In this document: piece by piece, positions 41,379 through 49,659 of the stretch
How positions within the stretch are numbered: position 1 is the stretch's first letter
Layout of the letters: each line of letters opens with the position of its first letter
DNA from: 43-108 sp001915545
Lineage (GTDB): Bacteria > Bacteroidota > Bacteroidia > Bacteroidales > Bacteroidaceae
DNA: 64,000 nt
Assembly: GCA_902491215.1 (NCBI GenBank)
Contig: CABUGV010000006.1
Location: 46,632-110,631, forward strand
Reading direction: 5' to 3'
The notes under the pieces: generated by a model
Database searches by the model: none
What the model saw: only the letters and a program-made list of their open reading frames with translations
Told to the model about the DNA's origin: nothing
Program-made: the position numbers and the translations under genes

Positions 41379-42770
41379 ATGAGAATAATATTTTTTCTCT
41401 TGCTCTTTTTGGTCAATCATCTTGCTTTTTCACAGGAAGTTGGAGATTCCTCTGAGTATTCTTATCCTCAGCCGTATCGTTATGAACCGATAGATACGTC
41501 GTATATGCGTGAGATAGAGCAGATGATGATTGAACTGGAGGCGCAGAAACAAGCCCGTAACCTGCTTCATACTTATGAGGATCAGTCTGTCATTGATGAA
41601 ATGAAATACAACTTCGACGGCCATTCACAGTTGGCCAGAGGTATAATATTGTCATTTACTGAGAAGGATTTCAACAAACGTGCAGGTGTGTTTAAGAAAA
41701 CCAACTATGATTTGGCTGATTATGGTGTTGCAGTTTTGCCTTTGGCCACTGCTTGGGTCATGAAAGCGTCTGGGGTGCAGAGCCGCAGCTCGTGGGAACG
41801 TATGCTTCTGAGCAATTCCATGTCTTTGGCTCTTACGTCGGGTATAGCTTTGACTTTCAAAGAATTATATGATGAGAACGGGCCTGACGGTACGCGTTCA
41901 GATGCTTTCCCTTCTGGACATTCGGCGTTAGCTTTTATGAGTGCCACAATTCTGAGCCGTGAATACGGACACATAAGTCCCTGGATAAGTGTCGGAGGAT
42001 ATGCTGCCGCTACGGCAACTCAATTTCTGCGTTTGCGCCATAACAGGCATTGGGTGAATCAGGTGATGGTCGGTGCTGGAATAGGAGTGGTGGCAACAAA
42101 TGTTTCTTATTTCCTGACAGACAAGATTCTCAATGGGCGCGGTATTTCTCCTGTCAAGATGAATATGTATGATATCAAGCGTTCAATAAATTTTTACGGA
42201 CGTCCTTCGGCATTTTCTCTCTATTCAGGAATGGAGTCTGGTAATGGAAATATATCCTCTTCATGTTTTGAATTTCCAGAGGATTTCAGTGGAAGAGCTA
42301 AAATTTCTACCGGTTCATCTTTTACTGTAGGTGTAGATGCCAGCATGTATTTCAACAGCTATTTTGCAATAGAGGCTATGGCTCGCCTTTCTACAGTAAT
42401 GGCTAAGGTTGGATTTTCAGACGATGCATCACTCGATGCTTCGGACGTTTATGGTACGAGCATCGATATGTACCACTTTGATTTGGCCGCAAAGATTTCT
42501 TCACCGGTAATGTTTGGTACACGTTTTTCAGCACGCCTGTATGTCGGCGACCGTTTCACGCCGTCTGGCTCGTTTTGCAGTGTAGAGGATGGTTCTTCGC
42601 TTATACGTTTTAAAGGCGACAACTGTTTTGAACTTGGTTGCGGAGTGTCTATGGATTGCATGACATCAAAGAAATACAATATTGGTTTCTATTGTGATTA
42701 CAATCATGCTTTTTCTGACTTTTTCAGAAGCCGTTGGTTGATGGGATCAACCTGGAAGATTCTTTTCTAA
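41379..42770 (+). CDS. PAP2-like phosphatase domain fused to outer-membrane-type barrel
   Basis: 463 residues with signal peptide MRIIFFLLLFLVNHLAFSQ (ATG 41367 is an alternative). A PAP2 superfamily domain (about 95-245) shows FKELYDENGPDG and FPSGHSALAF (PSGH at 178-181), but the last motif reads RHNRHWVNQVM: the His is present while the usual catalytic-triad Asp is Gln228, so lipid-phosphatase activity may be weakened. The C-terminal 200 residues (from ISPVKMNMYDIKRSINFYG) alternate aromatic and polar residues like an outer-membrane beta-barrel. Related Bacteroidetes proteins remove lipid A phosphates; that role is an inference here. Confidence 0.8.
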   Translation: MRIIFFLLLFLVNHLAFSQEVGDSSEYSYPQPYRYEPIDTSYMREIEQMMIELEAQKQARNLLHTYEDQSVIDEMKYNFDGHSQLARGIILSFTEKDFNKRAGVFKKTNYDLADYGVAVLPLATAWVMKASGVQSRSSWERMLLSNSMSLALTSGIALTFKELYDENGPDGTRSDAFPSGHSALAFMSATILSREYGHISPWISVGGYAAATATQFLRLRHNRHWVNQVMVGAGIGVVATNVSYFLTDKILNGRGISPVKMNMYDIKRSINFYGRPSAFSLYSGMESGNGNISSSCFEFPEDFSGRAKISTGSSFTVGVDASMYFNSYFAIEAMARLSTVMAKVGFSDDASLDASDVYGTSIDMYHFDLAAKISSPVMFGTRFSARLYVGDRFTPSGSFCSVEDGSSLIRFKGDNCFELGCGVSMDCMTSKKYNIGFYCDYNHAFSDFFRSRWLMGSTWKILF

Positions 42771-42839
42771 AAGTGTGTGATGTTTTTTCTCTCTTCCAGT
42801 CGCTTGCTGTGATTTTTATGGTATTGTGGAATCGAATCG

Positions 42840-42869
42840 CTCCTGAGATCAGAACTCTGACCTCAGGAG
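42840..42869. terminator. Hairpin between converging genes
   Basis: CTCCTGAG and CTCAGGAG (8-base perfect arms, 14-base loop) between the PAP2-like and LysR genes; the T run is weak. Probably a shared terminator. Confidence 0.45.
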
Positions 42870-42921
42870 TAGAATCCGTTCCTTCAGGATTGTTTTTAAT
42901 AAAAAGTGTTGGGTTATATTA

Positions 42922-43836
42922 TTAATGAATGTCTTCAAACCATTTGTGGCGCATCATTATGATAGAATCGGTTTCAGTGAGCATTTCGATAAACTCTTTG
43001 GTAGCCTTCTTTACATAACGGCCTTTTGCCAGATGCACGCATCCTTCCATTTCGCAGTTTGATGAATCAAGCGGAATTGCTGCAAGATTGCAGTGCTCAG
43101 GTATGCTTGCTCGTGAAACAAATGTTGCCAAACTGCTCTTCTGAACCAAACCAAGAAGTATGCTTATGTCGTTTATTTCCAGCGAAATATTCAATTCTAT
43201 ATCTTTTTCGTCCAGAATGGCGTCGAGCGTATTTCTTGCCTGCATGCCTTTTGATGGAAGGGCGAATTTGTATTTCTGCAGTTCAATAGGCGTTACGCTT
43301 TCTTTCCTTGCCAGCGGATGTTCGTTGTTCACAACAACGCAAAGCTTGTTTTCGAACAGTACGTGCGAATCGATGTTTTCATAATGGCCGTCCGGCTTAT
43401 ACGACAGTACAAAGTCCACTTCTTGTCTTTGCAGCATCACGATGAGCTCTTCCATGCTTTTGCAGAAGATGTTCAGTTTGATGTGCGGATATTTTTTCAT
43501 GAATTGCAGAACCGACTCTGATATAATGGGCGAAAATGTATATGTCGCGCCTATGTTCAGAGTACCGCTTTGAAGATTTCTGACGTCGTTGATCCTGTCT
43601 ATGCAGGCATTGGCATGGTCGATTGTCTTCATTGCTTCGTCAAGCAGTACCTTGCCGTTGTCGGTAAGTGTCACCGTATGACTGTTTCTTTCCAACAGTT
43701 GGCAATTGAGCTCGTTTTCCAATTGCTTAATCTGTTGTGAAAGAGTACTTTGCGATATATACAGAGCTTTCGCCGCTTCAGAGTAGTTCAGCAGTTCGGC
43801 TAGTTTGACGAAATATTTCAGTTGTCTTAATTCCAT
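42922..43836 (-). CDS. LysR-family transcriptional regulator
   Basis: 304 residues: N-terminal winged helix-turn-helix (LLNYSEAAKALYISQSTLSQQIKQLE) and a substrate-binding-like effector domain (about 90-300). It begins MELRQLKYFVKLAELLNYSE. It lacks the OxyR Cys pair. It is the last gene of a minus-strand operon with a split ThrE-type exporter (3-base gap), so it probably responds to an amino acid or dipeptide and controls that exporter. Confidence 0.9.
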   Translation of the reverse strand: MELRQLKYFVKLAELLNYSEAAKALYISQSTLSQQIKQLENELNCQLLERNSHTVTLTDNGKVLLDEAMKTIDHANACIDRINDVRNLQSGTLNIGATYTFSPIISESVLQFMKKYPHIKLNIFCKSMEELIVMLQRQEVDFVLSYKPDGHYENIDSHVLFENKLCVVVNNEHPLARKESVTPIELQKYKFALPSKGMQARNTLDAILDEKDIELNISLEINDISILLGLVQKSSLATFVSRASIPEHCNLAAIPLDSSNCEMEGCVHLAKGRYVKKATKEFIEMLTETDSIIMMRHKWFEDIH

Positions 43837-43839
43837 CTT

Positions 43840-44328
43840 TTAAGCTTGTTCCTTTGTTGCCTTGAAGGATAGTTTCTCTAGCAGGAATATCGGCAGGGTT
43901 ACACCGATTACCATTACAGTAATTACAGTTATACATGTGAGGCCGTTGAATGTAAGCAGGTACATGTTGTGCATGTATTCAGCCTCTTCTTCTGCTTTAA
44001 GGCAGAGAACTGTAGCTTGAATGGTTCTGTAGGCGTACATACCAGGAATCATCGGCAGCAATGAAGGGAATGAGAAAGTCTCTGCCGGACATTTTGCTAC
44101 TCTTGACAATTTTACAGCCAAAAAACCTATGGCGAGTGATGCCAGAAAACCGGCACAGACAATGTTCCAGTTGAACACATCCATTAATACGAAGCGCAGG
44201 CTGTGTCCTACGGCTGCCAGAAGGGCGCATATAGGGAATGCTTTTTTAGGTGGATTGCTAATGCTTGAAAATCCAATAGCGGCAACTGCTGCGAATGCCG
44301 CGTCTTCCAATATCTGCAGTATAAGCAT
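43840..44328 (-). CDS. Threonine/serine exporter small subunit (DUF3815/ThrE C-half)
   Basis: 162 residues with four or five hydrophobic segments and the family motif LPMIPGMYAYRTIQA. It corresponds to the C-terminal half of corynebacterial ThrE. Together with the 258-residue protein encoded 16 bases upstream it would make an inner-membrane exporter for serine, threonine or related small substrates. Short length is normal for the split form. Confidence 0.85.
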   Translation of the reverse strand: MLILQILEDAAFAAVAAIGFSSISNPPKKAFPICALLAAVGHSLRFVLMDVFNWNIVCAGFLASLAIGFLAVKLSRVAKCPAETFSFPSLLPMIPGMYAYRTIQATVLCLKAEEEAEYMHNMYLLTFNGLTCITVITVMVIGVTLPIFLLEKLSFKATKEQA

Positions 44329-44344
44329 ATTATTCAGAGTTGTT

Positions 44345-45121
44345 TTATTGCATTAAGTTGAAATTCATGGAAACGAGTCCCAGGCAGAGTCCCAGTGAAA
44401 GGCATACAGTTATAACTGATGCATGGATGAGTCTGCTGACAAAGCATACGTTGTGGCCGTATATCAGGTCTGTGATGGAATTAATGAACGGTATTCCCGG
44501 CACCAGATACAGCACGCTAGTTCCTACAGCCAGTTCTGGCGTATGTCCCAGTTCATACACGTAGCACATGCATCCTATTATTGTAGAGCAATAGGCCGAT
44601 GCAATTGTCACGATACGTGCATCCCATTTCCATTCCAAAAGCTTGATTTTGAGGCAATAACCAACGCAGGTTGCTATAAACACAATAAGCATGGCCAAGG
44701 CGTCGCCTCCAAAAAGTCTGCAGAATGATGCATTGGCGAAACCAACCAGCAAAAGCACCAACCATCTGTTGATTTTAGGATGATTGATGATTCGGTCATA
44801 TTCTTTGCAGGCTTTCTCCAACTCTAAATAGTTGTCGTGTATTCTCCAGCTAAGTCTGCTTAGTTCTGTGTTGATATAAAAACTAATGGTGGAGTTTTTC
44901 GTTTTTCCCACATTGCTGTAGGAATGATCCGATTTGTTATCCCAAACAGTAAGTATGATGTGATTTGTCAATATACTCAATTCTGCTTTTACATCATACG
45001 TTTCAGCAATTCTTGCTACATTTTTCTCAATTCTCACTGACGATGCTCCACATGCAAGCAGTGCTGTGGAGTAGTCGGTGAGAAAACATGCGATGTTCTT
45101 AATTCGATTGTGTTGCTCCAT
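44345..45121 (-). CDS. Threonine/serine exporter large subunit (DUF1212/ThrE N-half)
   Basis: 258 residues: a soluble N-terminal region (about 1-115; LLACGASSVRIEKNVARIAE is the family signature) and four or five membrane segments containing LYLVPGIPFINSITDLIYG. It forms the N-terminal half of a split ThrE-type exporter with the following gene. Proton-coupled export of serine or threonine is the known activity of the family; substrate not shown here. Confidence 0.87.
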   Translation of the reverse strand: MEQHNRIKNIACFLTDYSTALLACGASSVRIEKNVARIAETYDVKAELSILTNHIILTVWDNKSDHSYSNVGKTKNSTISFYINTELSRLSWRIHDNYLELEKACKEYDRIINHPKINRWLVLLLVGFANASFCRLFGGDALAMLIVFIATCVGYCLKIKLLEWKWDARIVTIASAYCSTIIGCMCYVYELGHTPELAVGTSVLYLVPGIPFINSITDLIYGHNVCFVSRLIHASVITVCLSLGLCLGLVSMNFNLMQ

Positions 45122-45126
45122 TTTAG

Positions 45127-45318
45127 TTATTCTTCATCATCACAATAAGAGCACAGATTGTGATCCCATTCTAGTATGTGATGCTTCATGTTGAACTTTA
45201 TAGATTTTAGAAATATCTTTCTTCCGAAGCATACAGCAAGTGTGCAGAACAGAACAACCCAGATCAAATAAGCTTTTTCACTGTAGTTTGCAGTCGCAAG
45301 CATCAAAATGTTATCCAT
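45127..45318 (-). CDS. Small single-span membrane protein in the ThrE operon
   Basis: 63 residues starting MDNILMLATANYSEKAYLIW; one membrane helix (AYLIWVVLFCTLAVCFGRKIFL) and a short C-terminal tail with HNLCSYCDDEE, a CxxC pair. Five bases precede the DUF1212 gene, and it is the first gene after a promoter-like element. No recognised family. It could be an accessory of the exporter or an independent small membrane protein. Confidence 0.6.
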   Translation of the reverse strand: MDNILMLATANYSEKAYLIWVVLFCTLAVCFGRKIFLKSIKFNMKHHILEWDHNLCSYCDDEE

Positions 45319-45672
45319 AAAGCAAATCCTTTTATAAGTCAGTTTTTTTGTTTTCTGATGCAAAAGTATTGCATAAAATGGGGCTTGTGAAATCGTGGCT
45401 TTGGTTTATTTCGATAACTACTATCTGTTTTCATTAACTGACAAAGTGAAATCTTAATTCCAATGCCTCAGTGCTTGTTGATGTCTTTTGTCTGGCCTGT
45501 GCTGGCATACTGATGCCGGATGCCCGCTTGGTCTTGTTGTTTTGTCAATTATCCGTCTGTTCCTGAATAGTTGCGCATGGGCTTTATTTCTGCTCTGTTT
45601 TGATGTATTTTGTTCATAAAATCGATTTTATTGATAATCGTTAGAGGCTCATGAAATAGTTGCTGATTTTTT
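45319..45672. other. Gene-free region between ThrE operon and EamA gene
   Basis: About 350 bases. It has a minus-strand -7 element TACTTTTG (45361-45368) for the ThrE operon and a perfect 16-base palindrome ATAAAATCGATTTTAT (45616-45631). No ORF of note. Confidence 0.6.
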
Positions 45673-46593
45673 TTATTGCTTTGTACCGATGAAAAGGAAA
45701 ATCATACTTATAAGTACAAGTATCAGGTCTACAACCTTTGATTTCAAATTCTTTTCTCTGAAAATCAAGGCTCCGAATGTGAATGAAACCAGTACGCTTC
45801 CTCTTCTTATCATAGATACGATGCTTATCATTGCTCCGTCAAGACTGAGAGCGTAGAAGTACACGAAGTCTGCAGCCGACAGGAATATTGAAATCATAAT
45901 GATGCACCAATCCCAGTGAAACGGTGTAGTTTTCTTTCGTGTAGGCATCCAGAGTATCAGCATCATTATTCCCATCATGAAGAATTGGTAGATGTTGTAC
46001 CATGACTGTACGGCCATTTTGTCAAGTCCCACACCTCCGGCTGCAGGCGAAGCCATCAAGAATTTGTCGTATAATCCGCTTAGTGCACCGAGAATGTTCG
46101 ATGTCAATACGAATACAATCCATTTGTTGTGCTTAAAGTCGATGCCTTCTTTTTTGCCGCTCTGGCTGAGCATGAACAGCGAGAACATTGCAGTAATTAC
46201 TCCCAGCCACTGAAACAGCGAGAGGCGTTCGCCGAAGAAGGTGAGTGCGCCGATTAGAACCATGACAGGGCGTGTTGCGTTTATCGGTCCTACGATTGTA
46301 AGCGGAAGATGCTTTATTCCGAAGTAGCCGAAAAGCCATGAGCTGAGTACGATACACGATTTCAGCAAAATGTACTTGTGAGCTTCCCACCCGTAGGTGT
46401 GCGTGTAGAACAGCGAGCTCTCACTGATATTTCCATTGGCCGATGCTATTATGAAAGGCAGGAATATCAGGCTGGAGAACATCGTGTTGAGGAACAGTAC
46501 TGGTACTACAGCGTTGTTTTTAAGCGATTTCTTTTTGAAAACGTCGTAGAATCCAAGCAGACATGCTGAGACGAATGCTAAAATTAACCACAT
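45673..46593 (-). CDS. EamA-family transporter
   Basis: 306-residue inner-membrane permease with about ten spans in two EamA halves; starts MWLILAFVSACLLGFYDVFKKK. GPINATRPVMVLIGALTFFGERLSLFQ ends the first half and RRGSVLVSFTFGALIFREKNLKS the second. It is not closely similar to the EamA protein at 1.3 kb. Substrate unknown. A 56-base gap separates it from truA upstream on the same strand. Confidence 0.87.
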   Translation of the reverse strand: MWLILAFVSACLLGFYDVFKKKSLKNNAVVPVLFLNTMFSSLIFLPFIIASANGNISESSLFYTHTYGWEAHKYILLKSCIVLSSWLFGYFGIKHLPLTIVGPINATRPVMVLIGALTFFGERLSLFQWLGVITAMFSLFMLSQSGKKEGIDFKHNKWIVFVLTSNILGALSGLYDKFLMASPAAGGVGLDKMAVQSWYNIYQFFMMGIMMLILWMPTRKKTTPFHWDWCIIMISIFLSAADFVYFYALSLDGAMISIVSMIRRGSVLVSFTFGALIFREKNLKSKVVDLILVLISMIFLFIGTKQ

Positions 46594-46649
46594 TTTTTGT
46601 ATGAATATTTATGAGTAACAGTTGTTTACGGATGTTTGTTTTTCCGCAT

Positions 46650-47426
46650 TCATTCCACGTTGAAAATGCTTTCAGGATATTCTATATCTGTAAGAAAAAG
46701 CGCATTTCCAGGAACGCTTGTTCCGGCCAGGCATCTGTCCTTGCCTTCTATTATCCTGCAGAATTGTTCTATTGACAGCTTTCCGCGTCCCACGTCAAGC
46801 AGTGTGCCGACAATCGATCTTACCATATTTCTCAAGAATCTGTCGGCTTTTATTGTGAACACCCACTCGTCTTCATTAATCTGTTTCCATCCGGCTTCCA
46901 TAATCTTGCAGTTGTTCGTTTTCACGTCTGTATGCAGTTTGCTGAAGCTGGTGAAGTCTGTGTAGTCAAAAAGCTTCTTGGCCGCTTTGTTCATCAGTTC
47001 GTAGTCCGGTTTCATGTTGAATCTGTACGAATAATGTCTGGTGAATGGATTTCTGGCCGTAGTCAGGAAATATTGATATGTTCTCGATGTGGCATCAAAT
47101 CTGGCGTGTGCATTGTCTGCCACCGGCACTGTCTTATAAATGGCAATGTCCTGTGGAAGCATTCTGTTTAGTTTTTCGGTGAATTTGCACGCCGTTTCCT
47201 CTCGGCTGTTGGTGCCTGACAGCAGTTGGTCGCAGTCGAAATGTGCAGTCATAAGCCTTGCATTGACTCCCGCATCAGTTCTTCCGGCTCCAGTCACTTC
47301 TGTCGGTTTTTGTGTCAGCTTTGACAAGGCATTCATCAGCACCTCTTGTATGCTGATTCCGTTTGGCTGTATTTGCCATCCGTGGTATTTTGCCCCGTCA
47401 TAGGCTAGGTACATGAAAAAACGCAT
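46650..47426 (-). CDS. truA: tRNA pseudouridine synthase A
   Basis: 258-residue TruA, converting uridines 38-40 of the anticodon stem-loop to pseudouridine. Catalytic Asp51 in TGAGRTDAGVNA; other family segments are FFMYLAYDGAKYHGWQ, ATSRTYQYF and RFLRNMVRSIVGTLLDVGRG. Complete length. Probably co-transcribed with the EamA gene downstream. Confidence 0.95.
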   Translation of the reverse strand: MRFFMYLAYDGAKYHGWQIQPNGISIQEVLMNALSKLTQKPTEVTGAGRTDAGVNARLMTAHFDCDQLLSGTNSREETACKFTEKLNRMLPQDIAIYKTVPVADNAHARFDATSRTYQYFLTTARNPFTRHYSYRFNMKPDYELMNKAAKKLFDYTDFTSFSKLHTDVKTNNCKIMEAGWKQINEDEWVFTIKADRFLRNMVRSIVGTLLDVGRGKLSIEQFCRIIEGKDRCLAGTSVPGNALFLTDIEYPESIFNVE

Positions 47427-47538
47427 AAGTCCCTTATGATGAATTAAGTGCTGTGCGTTTGGATGCTCAGCATGTTATCCTTTATGTTTAACCATCCCTT
47501 TTTCTATGTGGGCTGGTTGATTTGTTATCCCTTTCTCG

Positions 47539-48426
47539 TTATCTTACGGTAAGATGGAAGCATCCCTGCCTCTTCTCGTATTTCACGTAACATTTGTCGG
47601 CAAGCCTCAGGTCGTTGAGAACTTCCGACAGAATGAGCTTTAGGTTGAAATCCCATCTTGTTGGTTCTGGTCCGTTTTCACCGTGCACGCCGGTGATAGG
47701 TATGAATCTGTTGTATGAAATGTCAACAGTGGTTCCGTAGCAGTGGCACGACTGTGTAGTTGCATTCGAGTTGTACACCTGAAGTTTGCTTATGTCTTCG
47801 TGAGTTCTCAGAACCGAAGTCACCACCAGCATGTGCGGAGGCATACCTTTCGAGTACAGCGAATCTATGAAGTTTACAGCAATCGTATTCAGAAGCTGTT
47901 GTGCACGCGGTACTAGATAGGGTAGTGAGTGGCTGAGATCGTCCACAGTATAGTATGGCGAATTGGTAATGTTCACAAGCTTTTTGCTTCTTACCATCTT
48001 TAGTGCCTCTTCGCGGCTGTGTATCGGACGTATTCCGTTTTTTATTGCGGCTTCAAGCTGTACGTCGTTGATGTCTGGGAAGCAGTCTGTAAAACTGTAT
48101 ACTCCGACAATCTTATTTTTAGGTCTTGAGTTCGAAACTTTGTTTTCGCTGCTGTTTTCTGTTTCTTCAGTCTTTTCAGATTCAGATTTTGTTTCAGTCT
48201 CAGTTTCGATTTCTGTTGCCTCTGGTTTCTGTATATGTTCGTTGACAATGATGTTTTCTCTTTCGGTGATGGTCTCTTTGGCGGTAGCCGATTCCGACAA
48301 TATATTTGTATTTATAGAAAATATATGTCTGATGCCCATCATTGTGGCTGTAAACATGCAGAATGCAAGAACAAAATGCATCTTGTTGTATTTGTTCTTG
48401 CTTGTCTTTTGGTCGTTCTGCATCAT
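47539..48426 (-). CDS. DUF5715 family protein, M15 peptidase-like
   Basis: 295 residues: one N-terminal membrane anchor (MHFVLAFCMFTATMMGIRHIF), a Glu/Thr/Lys-rich spacer (about 45-100; TEIETETETKSESEKTEETE), and a C-terminal domain with SVLRTHEDISKL and SCHCYGTTVDISYNRF. The pattern SxHxxGxxxD plus a final His in CFHLTVR are the zinc ligands of M15 D-Ala-D-Ala carboxypeptidases, so a peptidoglycan-trimming role in the periplasm is plausible. DUF5715 is otherwise uncharacterised. Reading could also start one codon later. Confidence 0.8.
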   Translation of the reverse strand: MMQNDQKTSKNKYNKMHFVLAFCMFTATMMGIRHIFSINTNILSESATAKETITERENIIVNEHIQKPEATEIETETETKSESEKTEETENSSENKVSNSRPKNKIVGVYSFTDCFPDINDVQLEAAIKNGIRPIHSREEALKMVRSKKLVNITNSPYYTVDDLSHSLPYLVPRAQQLLNTIAVNFIDSLYSKGMPPHMLVVTSVLRTHEDISKLQVYNSNATTQSCHCYGTTVDISYNRFIPITGVHGENGPEPTRWDFNLKLILSEVLNDLRLADKCYVKYEKRQGCFHLTVR

Positions 48427-48611
48427 ATTTTGTTTGTTTTATGAAATTCGGATACAAATTAAGCCTTTTGGGCTATCCCCACGTAGATACCTTTTTCTTG
48501 ATATGTCCGTTTCTGTTATGGAATGCAAAATTAAATCATTTTTTTATTTTTTCCCACTTAAATTTCATGATTAACAGAAATAACAATCCACAGTATCTGC
48601 GGCTTACTTTG

Positions 48612-49487
48612 CTACCTGACCACCGGTGGCGGAAAACTAGGCAATATTGTTGGTGAACCGTGATTTTTCTTGTCGTATATTATGTCTGTAAGAACATCCC
48701 TTATCAGCCATCCCAGTGGAATGTCGAGAGTAAACTTGTCGTTTATTCTTATTTTAGGAGTGACAATCGGCACCGTTATCCATCTTCTGCTGTAAGGGTC
48801 GTACGTGCGTTCTGCTCCAAGGTCGATGCCCGCATTGTCTTGCATGAACGTCATAAAGCCTCCGAATGACGAAGTACCTATATACGGCATGGCGCCCATG
48901 GAACTGTATGGCGTGCTATTGTAGAAATTTCCGAAAATAGTAGCCGAAACATTGTCATTGAAACGATATGTAGCACTTCCACCTATTCCGAACTGGTTGA
49001 CAATTCCTTTCTGCATCAGCATTCTGTTGGCAGTCAGATTGGCTGTAAAAGTGAAGTTGCCTGCTTTATGTACGGCATACACATTGCCGCTCTGTATGGA
49101 TAAAAGTCCGGGATATGTGGTTCTTGACATGCCGGCATACAGTGCACCATTGTTCCATCCTTGTATTTTTGCATCAGCTTTATAATCAAATGCAAACGGA
49201 TTCTTGTCAAATGCAGGCAGAAAGCCGTCGCCTGCATTTTTGCCTATATACCATTGGCCTAATGCTGGTCGTTTCATGCTTCTGTAGTCTACGGAGTTCA
49301 GAATCGAATCGGCACGAAGTTTGAAATCTTCAGATATTTGCTTCGCTTCGCGGTAATTGTACTGACCGATAGGCATTGCAGGTTCTTTCATGCTTTCTAT
49401 CGTTATCACGTTGTTATCCTGACCGTATGATGCAGATGCACAGATTATTAAAGCCACTGCAGATGCTGAAATCTGTTTTATTGTCAT
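48612..49487 (-). CDS. Outer-membrane beta-barrel-like protein, uncharacterised
   Basis: 291 residues with signal peptide MTIKQISASAVALIICASASYGQ. The mature part alternates hydrophobic and polar residues with many Gly, Tyr and Phe (NRMLMQKGIVNQFGIGGSA, SATIFGNFYNSTPYSSMGAM), consistent with barrel strands. Members of this kind are conserved in Bacteroidales without known function. The C-terminus ends in a Pro-rich tail (SFPPPVVR) rather than an aromatic residue, so barrel insertion is not certain. Confidence 0.65.
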   Translation of the reverse strand: MTIKQISASAVALIICASASYGQDNNVITIESMKEPAMPIGQYNYREAKQISEDFKLRADSILNSVDYRSMKRPALGQWYIGKNAGDGFLPAFDKNPFAFDYKADAKIQGWNNGALYAGMSRTTYPGLLSIQSGNVYAVHKAGNFTFTANLTANRMLMQKGIVNQFGIGGSATYRFNDNVSATIFGNFYNSTPYSSMGAMPYIGTSSFGGFMTFMQDNAGIDLGAERTYDPYSRRWITVPIVTPKIRINDKFTLDIPLGWLIRDVLTDIIYDKKNHGSPTILPSFPPPVVR

Positions 49488-49586
49488 CTCCTTTACTTTT
49501 TCTGCTAAAATAGAACATTTGTACGCCTATACAAATTCAATTTTGTTAAAAGATGTTTTTTATGCACCGTGCAATCTTATTATATC

Positions 49587-49594
49587 TATCTTTG
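49587..49594 (+). promoter_or_regulatory. Promoter -7 element of the GH30 gene
   Basis: TATCTTTG matches TAnnTTTG, 65 bases before the ATG at 49660. Confidence 0.55.
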
Positions 49595-49659
49595 TGTACA
49601 AAATACGATAAGTATTCTACTGTATTTGAATATTTTCTAAACATGAAAACATATCTATT

